The notes under the pieces: model-generated
The model's input: the letters and a program-made list of their open reading frames with translations, nothing else
What the model was told of the DNA's origin: nothing
The model's database searches: none
Origin: Collybiopsis luxurians FD-317 M1
Lineage: Eukaryota; Basidiomycota; Agaricomycetes; Agaricales; Omphalotaceae
Assembly: GCA_000827265.1 (NCBI GenBank)
Contig: KN834749.1
Coordinates: forward strand, 733,500 to 797,499
Length of the DNA: 64,000 bases
Direction: 5' to 3'
In this document: piece by piece, positions 1-11,232 of the stretch
Position numbering within the stretch: position 1 is the first letter of the stretch
Layout of the letters: the number at the start of each line of letters is the position of its first letter
Made by a program: the position numbers and the translations under genes

Positions 1-2042
1 ACAAGAATATTCTCACACCGCTGAAATCTTTCATTCCTAAAGTAAACGTTATCTATGGCCCAAGTCCTGTTCTTCACGCTCATGAACAAAGTTTAGATTT
101 CTAATGTGCTTTCGCAATACTTGGAAAATCCCAAAACAACACCTGAAAATGCTCAGCGTTTAATGTACGACTTTGCCGATAATGTTATCACAACACTGTG
201 GTGTCTATCGTAGGTGCTTTCTTTCAGTCATAAAGTCAGCCTAGTACTCATTATCCTATTCTCCAGAGAAACTTCCAATAAAGCTCTGAATGCGATCAAC
301 TCGATCAACTTGATTCCGTTTCTCATGTCTTTCTTGGCCTCACGAGATAAGCTATCCATTGCTCCCCTCCTTGCTGCTGGTACAGCCTTTAAAAATTTAT
401 CGTGGACGCAGTTAATTTTATGTATTTGTCAGCGCAGTGTCTATATGTCTTGACAGACGATAATGAACCAGCCATTACCAGCCTCAAGTCTAATGCTGGC
501 TACATATCTTGTCTATTTTCCATAGCGCAGTCGACCGCTAATGAAAAAGGTAAAGATCCCAACGATCACCGTCATATTACTCTAAAGGTACTGAGCTCAG
601 GTGAGTTCTTCCTTTCCGACTTGACTTTTTTTGCCGACCTATCTCGTTGAAGGGATACTACGCAATATCTCGCCGTTGCCGCCTCCTTCCTCAGCCTCTC
701 TTGTCGACGTTGATAAAGATATCGTTCTGCCTTTGCTGCAACCTGTAATCTCTTCTGCTTCGCTTTCTGAAGCTGCAGTTCGTGCACAACAGGCGATTGA
801 CGGCTCGACGAATGAGCCGCAAATCGAAAGACTGTCTCTCAAGCACACCCCAAAATCAGACCACAAAACTCAACACGAGTTAGAATTGGAACAGACAGAA
901 TCTGATCTAAGGACTTTGCAGTTAGCATTGGAGATCTTAACGGGAGTTTGTGCTACGCTTCCGGATCCGTCTTCAGGAAGTGAAGGAACGGGTGAAGGTC
1001 ATGCCGGAGACGAAGATATGGAGGATGATGACGAAAGTCCGTTTCTATCTCTCGCCTGATTTATTGTGCGCTCATCATCGATTAGTTATGGCGAATATGG
1101 ATATGGAAAGCTCAGCAAAGAGTGAAATGGTAGCGAGCTCGACGATCTTACCTTCGCTCGTGCCTTCTCTGCTGACGTTGATTCATCCGACGAGCCTCTC
1201 ATTTCCTCCCCTCGCTGCATCATCGCCTCATCCTCCCACCACGTCAGCCTTGAGTGCTATTCACATCAGTGCCCTGGAGTGCTTGAACAACATATTTCTT
1301 TCGCTAGCTACCTCCCCCAGTGCCTCGGTTTCTTCTGATGTTGAGGCAGGACTTAAAGTCTGGAATGAAGTCTGGGGCGCTCTCGGTGTGGTTGGGACGG
1401 AATCGGGGCTGGGGCAGGAACGAAGGATGGAAATGTGGGAGATTGGAGCTGGGGTCTTATGGGGAATCTCAGCTGTTTGGAAGGGCACTCTGGTAAGTTA
1501 GCAATTTGGTCGTGACCCCAACCTTACTTCTCCTCAATGTTTCTGCAGTCCGCCACCGAAGAGCAGATACAGATATTAATCAAATTTTGCGACGGAGCGT
1601 TGGACGAAACAACTAAAGTGAAGTGTATAGGTGCCCTCGAGTGCCTGGCTCAATTCCCTGATTCAATACGAAATAATCAGGTAAGCATCGTTAGAGCGTT
1701 CTCAAAGTACTACTGCATGAATGTCTCATACAGGTCATCGCCAACTACTTGATATCCCTTCTTCCCACAACCACTTCTCCTTCGGCTATAGGCACAGAAG
1801 GTCTCATTCAGGTTGCATCCGCATTGATCGACATATACTCGGACGAAACACTACCATACGATGTCAATTTTCGTCAAGGCGGTATGCTGCAAGCCCTCGT
1901 AGCAAGCGTTGAAGGTGTAAGAAAGGCCGTCAAGAGTATTGATAGGAAGAAGCCTGGAGGTAGAGAGCTTTGGAGACGAGGCGACGAAGTTCGTGAGAAT
2001 TTAATTGCGTTTATACAATATCGCAGAGCTCTGGGATTGTGA
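1..2042 (+). CDS. ARM/HEAT-repeat protein, Syo1/HEATR3-like (5' end missing)
   Basis: The gene is cut by the left window edge, so only the C-terminal part is visible. Exons by splice site and phase are <1-41, 97-209, 267-379, 433-600, 653-1036, 1086-1492, 1549-1680 and 1734-2042. The protein is helical-repeat-like, with an acidic low-complexity loop (GDEDMEDDDE) around 1005-1035. Conserved-looking blocks are TLQLALEILTGVCATLPDP and a C-terminal end reading FIQYRRALGL. I associate these with the Syo1 (yeast) / HEATR3 (human) family, which escorts ribosomal proteins uL18 and uL5 (Rpl5/Rpl11) into the nucleus for 5S RNP assembly. That assignment rests on memory of the family pattern, including an acidic loop inside ARM/HEAT repeats. 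Another ARM-repeat protein cannot be excluded. All introns are 49-57 nt with GT-AG ends. Confidence 0.6.
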
Positions 2043-2210
2043 AGCCCTTGTCGCCATCTAGCGTATACGCGTGCCTAGACAGATCTATTTACCAAACTAC
2101 AGGATTCGATATCAGATTTAATCGCTGATGGCAGGACTGATGGCAAGACATACTTATATAAGTAGCATGAATGATATCGCTGGTAACCTGGACCGTCTCC
2201 ACTTCTAATT

Positions 2211-2762
2211 ATGCCTGAAGTCGTGTTTACTCCTGAAGCCAATCCAGTTTTACCTGTATTTTGTAAACTCAGGATCTTTGATAATCGTTGCAGGAGTTTG
2301 CTAACAGACCAGTCAAGCTCAGGCTGTTATTTCCAGGGGAATGATCTATGTCTCTGGAAACATTGGTTGTGACAAGAACTTCAAGATCGTTGGCGATATC
2401 AAAGCTCAAACTGTGAGCGCGATTTTATGAAGAGCAGCTAAATGTCATCGACATTATTTTGAAGCGCGCAGCTCTAGAGAACGTCGCAGTTGTTTTGAAA
2501 GCGGCTGGATCTGGTTTGGAACATATTGTCAAAGCCAATATATACCTGACCAATATGGCTCGGGACTTTGGTTCAATGAACGAAGCTTATGCAGAGGTAT
2601 TTTGATGTTCTATACATTGTTCACCTCTATCGGGATTGAAGGAGTTTTCTGCAGTTCTTCGCAAAAGATAAAATGCCAGCTCGCACATGCATTGGCGTCT
2701 CTGTCCTTCCAATGGGGGCCGATTTTGAGATGGAATGTACAGCGGAGATACCGCAGAACTAG
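2211..2762 (+). CDS. RidA/YjgF/YER057c family imine deaminase
   Basis: Exons 2211-2255, 2308-2412, 2465-2596 and 2655-2762 give 129 residues, the usual RidA length. RidA hydrolyses reactive enamine/imine intermediates such as 2-aminoacrylate, protecting PLP enzymes. Family blocks visible are MIYVSGNIG, AALENVAVVLKAAGSGLEH and ARTCIGV; the last carries the Arg expected in the active site. It ends in MGADFEMECTAEI, also typical. All four exons join in phase 0. The second exon begins at TSQAQAV, matching the family SQA block, and this decided the acceptor at 2307. The N-terminus is short, with no obvious mitochondrial presequence, so a cytosolic copy is likely (inference). Confidence 0.9.
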
Positions 2763-2806
2763 TTTTTCCTGGTATATGTAGAAACACTGAGGACTAGTAG
2801 CAGCTA

Positions 2807-3562
2807 TCACACCACAAGAGAAGCACCTATCCACAAACCCGCAACTACTAAACCCAGGTAATGTGGCGCGTACCGCTGGACAGATTGCGATCCGTTGTGA
2901 GCTCCGCCGGTGGACGAAGAAGTGCTCGAGCCAGACGAAGGAGTGCTCGAGCCAGACGAAGAGTCGGTGGATGAGGGAACCCCGGAGTTAGACGAGATCG
3001 GAACTTCGAAGAAAGAGACGGGTAATCCAGTCTCCGTGACGGTCACCAAAGAAGTGTCTCCTACGTCGGCTGCAGCAACATAAACGCAGCCTCCGGTATT
3101 GGGGGATTCCAGAGTACACTCAGCACTCACAGAGTCAAGATTTGGAATTCGAATGCCGGATGCGGACGCAATCATAGTGAAAGCTTAAAGGATTACCGTT
3201 ACAAGATGCTCAGCTAAGTAACAGGTTCAACTCACAGGTCGTAACGACTGTTGTTCCACTTTGAACGTCGCCGAATAGTCCGGCGTCTCCGCTGTCGACT
3301 TCGTTATACAAGAAAGTCGTTTCGCTACCATCAGCGGCAGTTCCGAGAGGATTGACCCACGCAGTGGGGGTTGGAATTGTGAATGAATCACCGTCGCTGG
3401 TATCAGTGGGAAGAAGCGCCCAGAGCGTAAGGCTACTTTGGGCTTTAACGGTGGCTATATGGCGTATGGGGTCAGGATAGAGTCCAGACATGGAGGAAGT
3501 AACAACTCACTGAAAAGAATGGAAAGCGAAGCGAACGACGAGGCATAGATGGTTGACTTCAT
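2807..3562 (-). CDS. small secreted Ser-rich protein, probably GPI-anchored
   Basis: Exons 3562-3511, 3454-3236 and 3183-2807 give 215 residues. The start is the ATG at 3562, which opens a hydrophobic signal peptide (MKSTIYASSFASLSILFS). The middle has no domain I recognise. It has two Cys (AEC and GGC contexts) and is followed by a Ser/Thr/Gly-rich linker containing a 7-residue duplication (SSGSSTP, SSGSSTS). A C-terminal hydrophobic tail ends LVVAGLWIGASLVV. Signal peptide, Ser-rich stalk and terminal hydrophobic tail are the layout of fungal GPI-anchored wall or plasma-membrane proteins; anchoring is inferred. It lies tail-to-tail with the RidA gene, 44 bp apart. Function unknown. Confidence 0.8.
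2921..2961 (-). repeat. 21-bp tandem duplication in Ser-rich stalk
   Basis: Two exact 20-bp copies at 2921-2940 and 2942-2961 are separated by one base (period 21). They encode the two SSGSST repeats of the GPI-type protein. This is a two-copy coding minisatellite of the kind that makes wall-protein stalks vary in length. Confidence 0.85.
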
Positions 3563-4223
3563 GGTTGAAAGAACAAAAACGCGTGGTATGAGTCCTCATT
3601 CAACCGTTCTTGATTTTATACTGCACGGCAATATATGCTATGGCCGATGCACGAAATTGCCACCGTGTGGAAGATACAAGACCATGCATCGCAAGCGATA
3701 CAATGGTAACAATCGAGGTTACCGCACCCGCGATGTCAAAGGCGTGCAAATGGCAAGAAGTTGAAAACCAAGAAACAAAGCAGAGCCTAGCTACTTATCA
3801 GGATCTGCACCATAACCGTGATGTTCGGTTTTATGTTCATTAGGGCACTCATATATTATCCCGTCGCGTCAAGGCTGCCCAGTACGCCGGCATACTTACG
3901 GTACGGGGTCATGGCAGGATACCTAGCCAAGTACAGTATCTCAGGCCTGATTAAGTTGATTAGAAATAAGCTGTAGTCGCCTGTATGCATTGAATTTATG
4001 TCTTGAGCTAAAATGTGTTTATTAGTTAATCTAACTTTCCAAGCTAGGCAGAATCCGAGTGAATATCATTATACTATATCTACATAAAACTTGTGCGATC
4101 CGAGTGCGATCTAATATATCTTGCTTTAACCGGGCAGATTCCCGCGCTATGCTCCTGCTTACTTCGACCAGTCTATATCCTGTAGGAGATTCCAAGTTAC
4201 CTTTGCGCTTCCAAAGTGCAAAC
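3563..4223. promoter_or_regulatory. intergenic region with TATA box for the GPI-type gene
   Basis: This 661-bp gap lies upstream of the minus-strand secreted-protein gene and downstream of the dehydrogenase. Reading minus strand, TATAAAA occurs at 3620-3614, about 52-58 bp before the ATG at 3562. This is the clearest TATA box noted near a start codon in the window. Short ORFs here (3549-3764, 3610-3843) look random. I see no other gene. Confidence 0.5.
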
Positions 4224-5960
4224 TCAAGTGTCGTCCGCCTCTTCGACCACAGCTTTATGCTGCATGTAAATGTCAAAATAGTGCTAGAATACGTGCATAT
4301 GTAGCCTACCTTCCTACTATTGAACGGATCCAAGCCAGCCGCGACTCGGGAACCGGCAATAATCGCTGTCCAGTCCAAAAGATCGAGCGTTCGTGTGCCC
4401 TCCTCTTTCTGAACCGTGTGTATGGCACGAGCGGTAATTAGCCGTTGATGAGCAATATCGACTGTCGGCATAGGGGCATTATATTGTGCAGTGAGGCGAC
4501 GAACATGACTGGGATAGAATCTTAGCTGTTATGCAGATGGGTGCTTGTGAAACGGCACCTACGAGGCATCTTTGATACCGCCTTCGAGGGAAAAACCATC
4601 GACTCCGTTATAATCATCACGAGCCATGCGCTCGGAATGTCCTATTAAACTACTAAAGATGAATATACGTGACTTAGGAATGATGCAGGGCATACCTAGG
4701 GGCAGGAAGAATGTCTTACGAACCGTGTAAATGATATCAGCAACAAAGACCGACAACCTACATACCTGCTATGAGTTCGTTGATTCGCTCAGCCTCAATG
4801 CCAGCTTTGTCACCTGAACAAACGTTGTAGCATCGTCGGTGAAGAGCATATTATACTTACCTAGGGTGTATGCTTCCGAAATGACCTCCATCGTGCCCAG
4901 GATCATTGAAGTTCCGAGAAGTTTGAACGTAGGAGCTACTTGCGCACTCAACAAGTGCGAAGATGAACAAGGGTTGGATCTCTGACCTTTTTCTACGTTC
5001 TCTCCAAGATCGACGACTTTTCGGCCTGCGTTTTTGCTCAGTCTCCAAGACGCCTGCTCAGAAACAAAAAAATATCGACGGACCTACAGCTGGAACAAGA
5101 AGATATGCCACCTCTTTCTTGGAACGATAATCGCCTGCCATGACCTGCTAGGAGATAAGCTCGAAGAAAAACACAAAGGAATCCATATTGCCCACGAGTA
5201 GCAGCTGAGCTTTGTCTGCGATAGTGGGTCTGCCGAACACGGGGCAACTGATAAAATGAGAGTGCGCAAGACCAGAGATAAGGAGATCGAGTTCGCCTGA
5301 AACGACATAAATCACTAGCCCATTTAACGGGCAAGATATGCGTACCAGCAAGATGCGGTAAAATCTAATGTATATTCAGTTTCAATTAGGAAGCAGAATC
5401 AAAGCGACTGACTGTTCCTGTTTCTACAAAAATTTTGTTCTTGGTCGGAGGAGAGAGCTGTGGATGAAGCCTGAGCATGGGATACTGAGAAGCTGAGATC
5501 GAGATACGTACTCTCAGATATCTTGCAAATTGTTCATATATGTCCCTCACAACCTCATCGTTAACGAGGTTGGTGAAAATGATATCGCAAGTGTTCGCCA
5601 CTTCTTCAATGTCCTTGGCCACGACGATGAACTCTTTACCGAGTTGTTTCTCGAGGCTGATAGATTTCTCCATCGTACGGTTCCACACTTTAAGAGGCAG
5701 CGAAGGAAATCCAGGAGGAGTAGGACGCTACAAGGGTTCGATAAAGATCACACGAGTCTCGGTATATCTAGGATACCTTTGCCAAATTTCTCGCCATATA
5801 ATAACCTACTGATGGTTGAACAACATTTTGTTGACCAGCGTTGGTACTTACCCATAGATCCAAGACCGATGAAACCTAGCTGTAACGGAATTGAGTGGGT
5901 TCCCGGAGTTGTTGGACGCGAGTACGGAAGTCCCAGATTCGCAAATAGATGTTCAGCCAT
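4224..5960 (-). CDS. 3-hydroxyisobutyrate dehydrogenase-like (beta-hydroxyacid dehydrogenase)
   Basis: Fourteen exons: 5960-5852, 5805-5777, 5727-5512, 5457-5413, 5364-5346, 5296-5196, 5144-5084, 5025-4987, 4938-4861, 4813-4766, 4714-4696, 4652-4563, 4508-4310 and 4259-4224. They sum to 1089 nt (362 aa). The N-terminal Rossmann motif GFIGLGSMG is at about residues 29-37. The substrate loop appears as VETGT, followed by FISCPVFGRPTIADKAQL. The conserved helix with the putative catalytic Lys reads TFKLLGTSM. The family reduces or oxidises short 3-hydroxyacids with NAD(P); the substrate here is unknown. The start is the ATG at 5960. The frame stays open upstream but has no other ATG, so I do not claim a mitochondrial presequence. 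Two exons are only 19 nt. Confidence 0.88.
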
Positions 5961-6107
5961 TGATGATACAGTAGATTGAAAAGAGCGATAACGACTCGAA
6001 ATGGATGCTTTCCAAAATAGAGCACGTGGATGATGAGCCAGAATTGACCCCCGCAACCAGCAGATCCCTTGCTTCTATACTTTCATCTGCAAGCTCTGGC
6101 TGTGGGC
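5961..6107. promoter_or_regulatory. divergent promoter, dehydrogenase / Ark1-type kinase
   Basis: 147 bp separate the two start codons, so both genes must use overlapping upstream sequence. No TATA box is obvious. Confidence 0.5.
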
Positions 6108-9100
6108 ATGGATGCTTCACAGGTCTTTGCTCTTCAGCAGAACAGAGGCACTTTAGTGCCAGGACAGTCCATCTCTGTCAACAAGTACACCGTTCAAGTC
6201 GAACGGTATCTCTCCCAAGGTAGCGTGTTGCACCTCTATCACGTCGCTTTCTGAATGCTTAGCTTTTACCAGGTGGTTTTGCCCATGTTTATCTTGTTCG
6301 AACAGCGACCCCAGTTTACAATACAACGCACCATGTTCTTAAGAGAATTGCCGTTGCCAACGAAGCCATGTTGACCGACGTAAAGAAGGAGGTTGATATT
6401 ATGGTACGGCACATATACTAGCAATCGCGCTACTTTTTGAATCCTTATCACAGAGACTTTTGAAAGGGCACCCAAATATCGTCCATCTTATCGACGCTGC
6501 CTGGCATAGGATGTCTAATGGTCTATATGAAGTATTTATTCTCATGGAATTTTGTCCTGGTGCGTTTCTAGCGTCGCTTCTTTTTTGTCTGGAACTCATT
6601 CAAATTCAAGGAGGAGGCATAATCGACATGATGAACAGGCGACTGCGTGAAAGATTAACAGAAGCAGAAATTCTCCAAATATTTGTAGACGTTTGTGAAG
6701 GCGTTGCTTACATGCATAACTCGCGTCCCCCGTTATTACATCGAGACCTCAAGGTGGAAAATATTCTTCAAGCTTCTGCTACCTCTTTCAAACTCTGTGA
6801 TTTCGGATCAGCAACAACGGTAGCGACGAAGCCGCCCGCAAACATGCAGGAAGTGCGAGCGTTGGAAGAGGATTTGAACCGACACACAACTCTTCAATAT
6901 AGAGCTCCCGAGATGATTGATCCTCACTTGCGAAGGCCAATTGACGAAAAGAGCGACGTGTGGGCGTTAGGCGTACTGCTGTACAAGCTTTGCTACTATA
7001 CCACTCCCTTCGAAGAACATGGACCGCTCGCGATTCTCAATGTTCAGTATCGAATTCCGCCGTATCCCGTTTATTCATCGCAAATGAATGCTCTGATTGG
7101 TATATCCAGTCACATTGTTGCTTTGAATTTCCTTCTGATTTTTTCTTGCAGCATCCATGCTTCGCGAACACGGTACTCAGCGACCTTCGGTATTCGAGTT
7201 ACTTGCCCAAGTGCACCGACTTCGCGGAACAAAATCTCAGTTTCAATATAGCATACCTCCCCCCCAACCTCTCGCCCCCCGAATTCTTCCGCAGCATAAA
7301 TCACCTTCTCCAAATCCAGTTCATAGTACAATATCATACCAGCAAGGACCTATGGCGGCAGCTAATATCAATGGTTCACACAATAATGCTATGGGACCGT
7401 CATCGTCGTTGTCGAAAAATGCCGGTGTTCAAGCGCGGGACAAGGTGCTTGAAGCCATTGCTCCAATGAGACGAGGAAGACCTGCCGCATCCAAAGAGGC
7501 GCCTTCTCGGTCTTCTAGTCCAATTAAAAGCATAGAGCCTACTAAAGAGAAGAACTGGTTGGAGGATGAGGAGAAAGCGTGGCATGCTGTTACAGCGAAA
7601 TCTGGGCGGACAGACAAAGCTCGTGATGATGCTTGGAGCATTGGCGCAGATCGTGCAGGTTCTAAGTCCGGTGAAAAAGGCTTTGGCGATGATTTCGGCG
7701 AACAGTTGTGGAAGTCTACCAATCCAAATTATCCGCCATCAGTGTCTTCTATTGTCACCAAGCCAGCGGTGGTTTCCAAAACTCCTACAGGGCCCGCTAT
7801 GTCGCATCGGATCAATGACCAGCCCACTAAAGCTGCCGTTCGCCTTCAAGAGAAAGATGCATTTCATGGTCTAGGGCTCTCCGTGAACGACACACCTGCC
7901 CCCACTCTAGCCGAAGCGAGAAAGTTCAGGACTGGTTTAGCCATACCAGCCACTCAATACTCTAATGGAAAGTACGGGAACAATACACCAGTTCCTAAAC
8001 TATCACCGTCGCCCCGTCCCTTATACGCCCCAGTGTCTCCTTCTGGAACGCCTTCACTGAGTCTCGCTCCTACCCCTCTAAAGCCGGATGCTTCCGGCTC
8101 CTCTTGGAGCTCACAACCTCCGTCATCCAGACCTGGCTCATCACACCCGCAAACTACAGAGACTCTTGCTGCTGAGTCGAAATTTCCTTCTCTGGAGGAG
8201 CTTGATGCTTCCTTCGATCCAACCCGTAGTCGCCAGCGTAGCACGTTTAACAGTTCTATCAAACCTGTGGCCCTCGCACCTAGTGAGCCGCAATCACTGA
8301 AACCAACGTCATCTACTATGAAACCTATGGTTACAAATCCTTCGAACGTACTCCGTCCGGAATCCTCTTCGGCTTCTCCATCCCGATCAAATGATGTTCA
8401 CTCAGAGCAGGTTGGTGGTATTGCTATGCGTACTGGATTCAGTTCCCCTAGCCTCAATGCTTCAAACGGATTAAAGACGCCTAGCTCTACTGTCGACACG
8501 TCACGCAGCCATTCGATTCGAAAACATCGTAGTTCTCTCAACATGAAGGTGTCTCCGGATCAAAAAGAACAGTACGGCTCAAATCTTTCTTCTTCCCCTG
8601 CACAGGCGGCTGCTCCATCTGAAATTACACCTCGTCTACCACCACGACCTTCTCAGCGCGACTGGCTAACAGGAGATGACGATGCACTTGAGATATCATC
8701 ATCGCAGGTGACTCGACCTGTCGAAACATCTCAGCCTGTATTGCGTGATTCTCCTAGCAAGAGAGCCTCCTACATTGAAAAGAGCCATATACCAATTCAG
8801 GAAGCGAGAGCCGCCACTCCCGAGTCGATACCGCTAGCGCTACAACCAGCGCCGGAGTCTCCTTCCAGGCGAGCTTTTCGCGTCTTTCCTGAGCTGGAAA
8901 CGACGTCGACTGAGCCAAGTCGCTCAGAGCGCCTCACAGAGAATTGGAGTCCTGTCAACACTTCTGGGTTCAAAGACTTCAAGGAACTTGACAGCGCCTC
9001 CAGTGCAGACGAAGAAGGTCCGGAGGATGTCAATCGCTCGGTACATCCGCCTATTTCCGATCATAAGAATCGTCACAAGGGACGACAGAGCTCAGTGCAT

Positions 9101-10036
9101 GATCTCGTTGATTTGTGGGGAGGTGGCGGTAGGGTCAGTCCCGAAAAGAAGCGCGAAAATCAGAAAGAATTAACTCGGTCTACGGTAACACCTTTACCCA
9201 AACCAGAGGGAATAGCCAAGCGACGTTCCCTGGCCACCCCAGTTATCCCGACTAATAGACGGCAGAGATCTATTTCCCCCCAGCCTGCAGCATCTCCTAG
9301 CCCTGGTCGACCGCCAGGGACACCGGCGAGTCAACAGAGTAATATTGCCAGTCCTACTTCTTCGACCTCCTCACGCTCCCGACCCCAGTCCATGTTCATA
9401 TTCCCTTCTAAATCCACAGATAGTTCTACTCTACCATCTGCTGGGCTGTCTCCACCTGAAATTCCGCAGCCCAGGAGCACTCGGAGAACTTCTATTTCTG
9501 ATATGGTACATCGGTACGAGGCAATAGATGCTGTCGCCAGAACCGGAATGGTTTCCTCTAGATCTGTGTCCCAGAAAGTACCCACTCCCCTTTCGGAAAG
9601 CCCTGCGCCGCCGGTTTCTCCCCTTTCAAAAAGGCATGGTCAAACAAATGGAAAACCGGTTCCTACGGATAGTTCCCGTGCTCTCCCGACGAAGACTCGC
9701 TCCACGTCCAGTGGGATTCCTCGTCGGTCGCCTAGTAAAGTCATAGCATCCTCGACCGCATTTGAAGACCAACCAGATATCGCTACACCTCGCGCTCGCC
9801 GAATATCAGAGGACCAGACTACCTTTTCACCGACACGGAAAGTTACGTTACCAGATGAGCCCGGTCGCTCTGGAGATATACGGTCTCCTTCCCCTGAACG
9901 GCCATATCAAGGCGTTGGTAAGTTGATCGACCAATGGCAACGCAAGACAGCCGAGTCGGAAGCAACCAGAACTCCAGCCCCGAAGCGCAGTGGACTAGTA
10001 GCTAAACGAGCTGCCCTAGTTAATGGCACCAAGTAA
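6108..10036 (+). CDS. Ark1/Prk1/AAK1-family serine/threonine kinase
   Basis: Exons 6108-6219, 6273-6403, 6454-6559, 6611-7099 and 7152-10036 give 1240 aa. The kinase domain spans about residues 30-330. It has a Gly-rich loop (GGFAHVYLV), ATP-binding Lys in VLKRI (about residue 61), HRDLKVEN (about 159-166), CDFGSAT (about 178-184) and YRAPEMID. This is the NAK family (Ark1/Prk1/Akl1 in yeast, AAK1/GAK in animals), which phosphorylates endocytic adaptors and regulates actin at coat sites. The last exon encodes about 900 residues of Ser/Pro-rich disordered tail with many PxxP and SP sites. A short motif recurs three times there (VHDLVDLW, ISDMVHRY, VGKLIDQW), probably a docking motif. The start ATG at 6108 is the only ATG giving the conserved N-terminus. 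Family assignment is firm; the exact orthologue is not. Confidence 0.93.
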
Positions 10037-10163
10037 CCTGTTTAATGCCTCTGTCTCTTAATTTTCCGCATATAATTATACATCTACATTGGAGTTCACT
10101 TTTTCCGCGTACTCACTATCAGGATTTTTGGTAACGGTATGATACATTGGAATCACTATATAT

Positions 10164-11004
10164 CTACATTTCAGAGTCGGAAGAATCAGAGTTGGGACCG
10201 GATCCAATGTCAAAATGATGTTCATTCGTAAGATGTCTGGAGTTACCCAACAAAGCTCTAGCCGCATCTCTTCCTGTCCCAACTTGCCATGGAGTTGCAT
10301 TCTTCATTTGATATATACTTCCACCACTAACTCGCTCTGTGGGACCTCCTATACCCAGTTGAATCGCGGCTGCGTCAGCTCTAGCAAGATTAGAATGCTG
10401 TGGATGGATGAATATGTCATCAGGTTTAGACTTTGAGCGGGGTCGACCCAGTGAGAGGCCTTTGGGGTTGGGAGCCTCATCGTGGAAATTTGATTCTTCA
10501 ATAGACGAGTATGAGCTAAAGCATTATTATCAAGAAGTAAATTACGCCTGGAATAGAAGTCAAATTTTTACATACCCCCTCGAAAACCCCGAGTCCTTCC
10601 GGAGTTGGACAACAAAATGTGCTAGTGCTGAAGCGGTCGTCATAACCAACAGCAAGCCAACGTGGAAAGACATTGCGCAAAGCATTTGAAGCAATCGTAA
10701 TAGAGTTATAACCCAATACAGGGCAGATTTGCACACAACGGTTTGGAAACGGGAACGCAGAGCAAACGACGGGGTCCAATGTTCTTCTTCAGATAAAAAG
10801 GACAGGAATCTGTGCTTCGTGAGGAGTTTTTCAGGAATCAGTGTGACTAGAAACTTGCCGTTCAGAAAAGCAGAGCGCAATGACTAGAAGCGAGGCCGCG
10901 ACAAAAGTTCCAAAAGAAGTAAGACGCAGTCCGGGGAAGAGAACATAGGTACTGCCGTTGAACGACCAGTGCAGGTAATGTGCTTCTTCGTTGCCGAAGG
11001 TCAT
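10164..11004 (-). CDS. Ctr-family copper transporter
   Basis: Exons 11004-10859, 10809-10576 and 10515-10164 give 243 aa. There are three hydrophobic segments: one in exon 1 (TSFGTFVAASLLVIALCF) and two in exon 2 around ALYWVITLLRLLQMLCAM and SFHVGLLLVMTTASALAHF. The MLCAM sequence fits the MxxxM copper filter of Ctr transmembrane helix 2. The N-terminus lacks Met-rich clusters, so a Ctr2-like low-affinity or vacuolar carrier is more likely than a high-affinity one (inference). The hydrophilic C-terminal exon (about 117 aa) is unusually long and ends SDSSDSEM. The first intron (10858-10810) has a GC donor; no GT donor gives the right frame. Confidence 0.75.
10810..10858 (-). other. GC-AG intron in copper transporter
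   Basis: The donor is GCAAGT, the acceptor CACAG and the length 49 nt. It is needed to join CFSER to FLSFLSEEEHW in frame. Confidence 0.8.
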
Positions 11005-11232
11005 GAAGCTTCAAAAGATGGTGGGTATGTACAAGTACGAAAGGAAGGTGGGTGGTACAAGTTTAAGTTTAAGATCTTCGACTGTCGGTGGCGATGAACT
11101 GTCACTCTCGTCTCGGTTGAATGGAATTTACTCTATTCCTATGACGATAAAATCCAATTGGTAGTAAAATACATCCAAGTACTTAAATAAACTATTTGGT
11201 CGTACAGAGGAGATGCTACAGGGGCTCATTAA

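Noticed and set aside
3549..3843. two overlapping short plus-strand frames (71 and 77 codons)
   Set aside because: No coding character; they sit in the promoter of the secreted-protein gene.
4031..4223. extension of the last dehydrogenase frame past 4310
   Set aside because: A splice at 4309-4260 leads to a short exon ending in a stop and gives the family-like end RKHKAVVEEADDT; the unspliced extension has no family similarity.
10408..10689. 93-codon plus-strand frame between kinase and copper transporter
   Set aside because: It overlaps coding exons of the copper transporter on the other strand and shows no family features.
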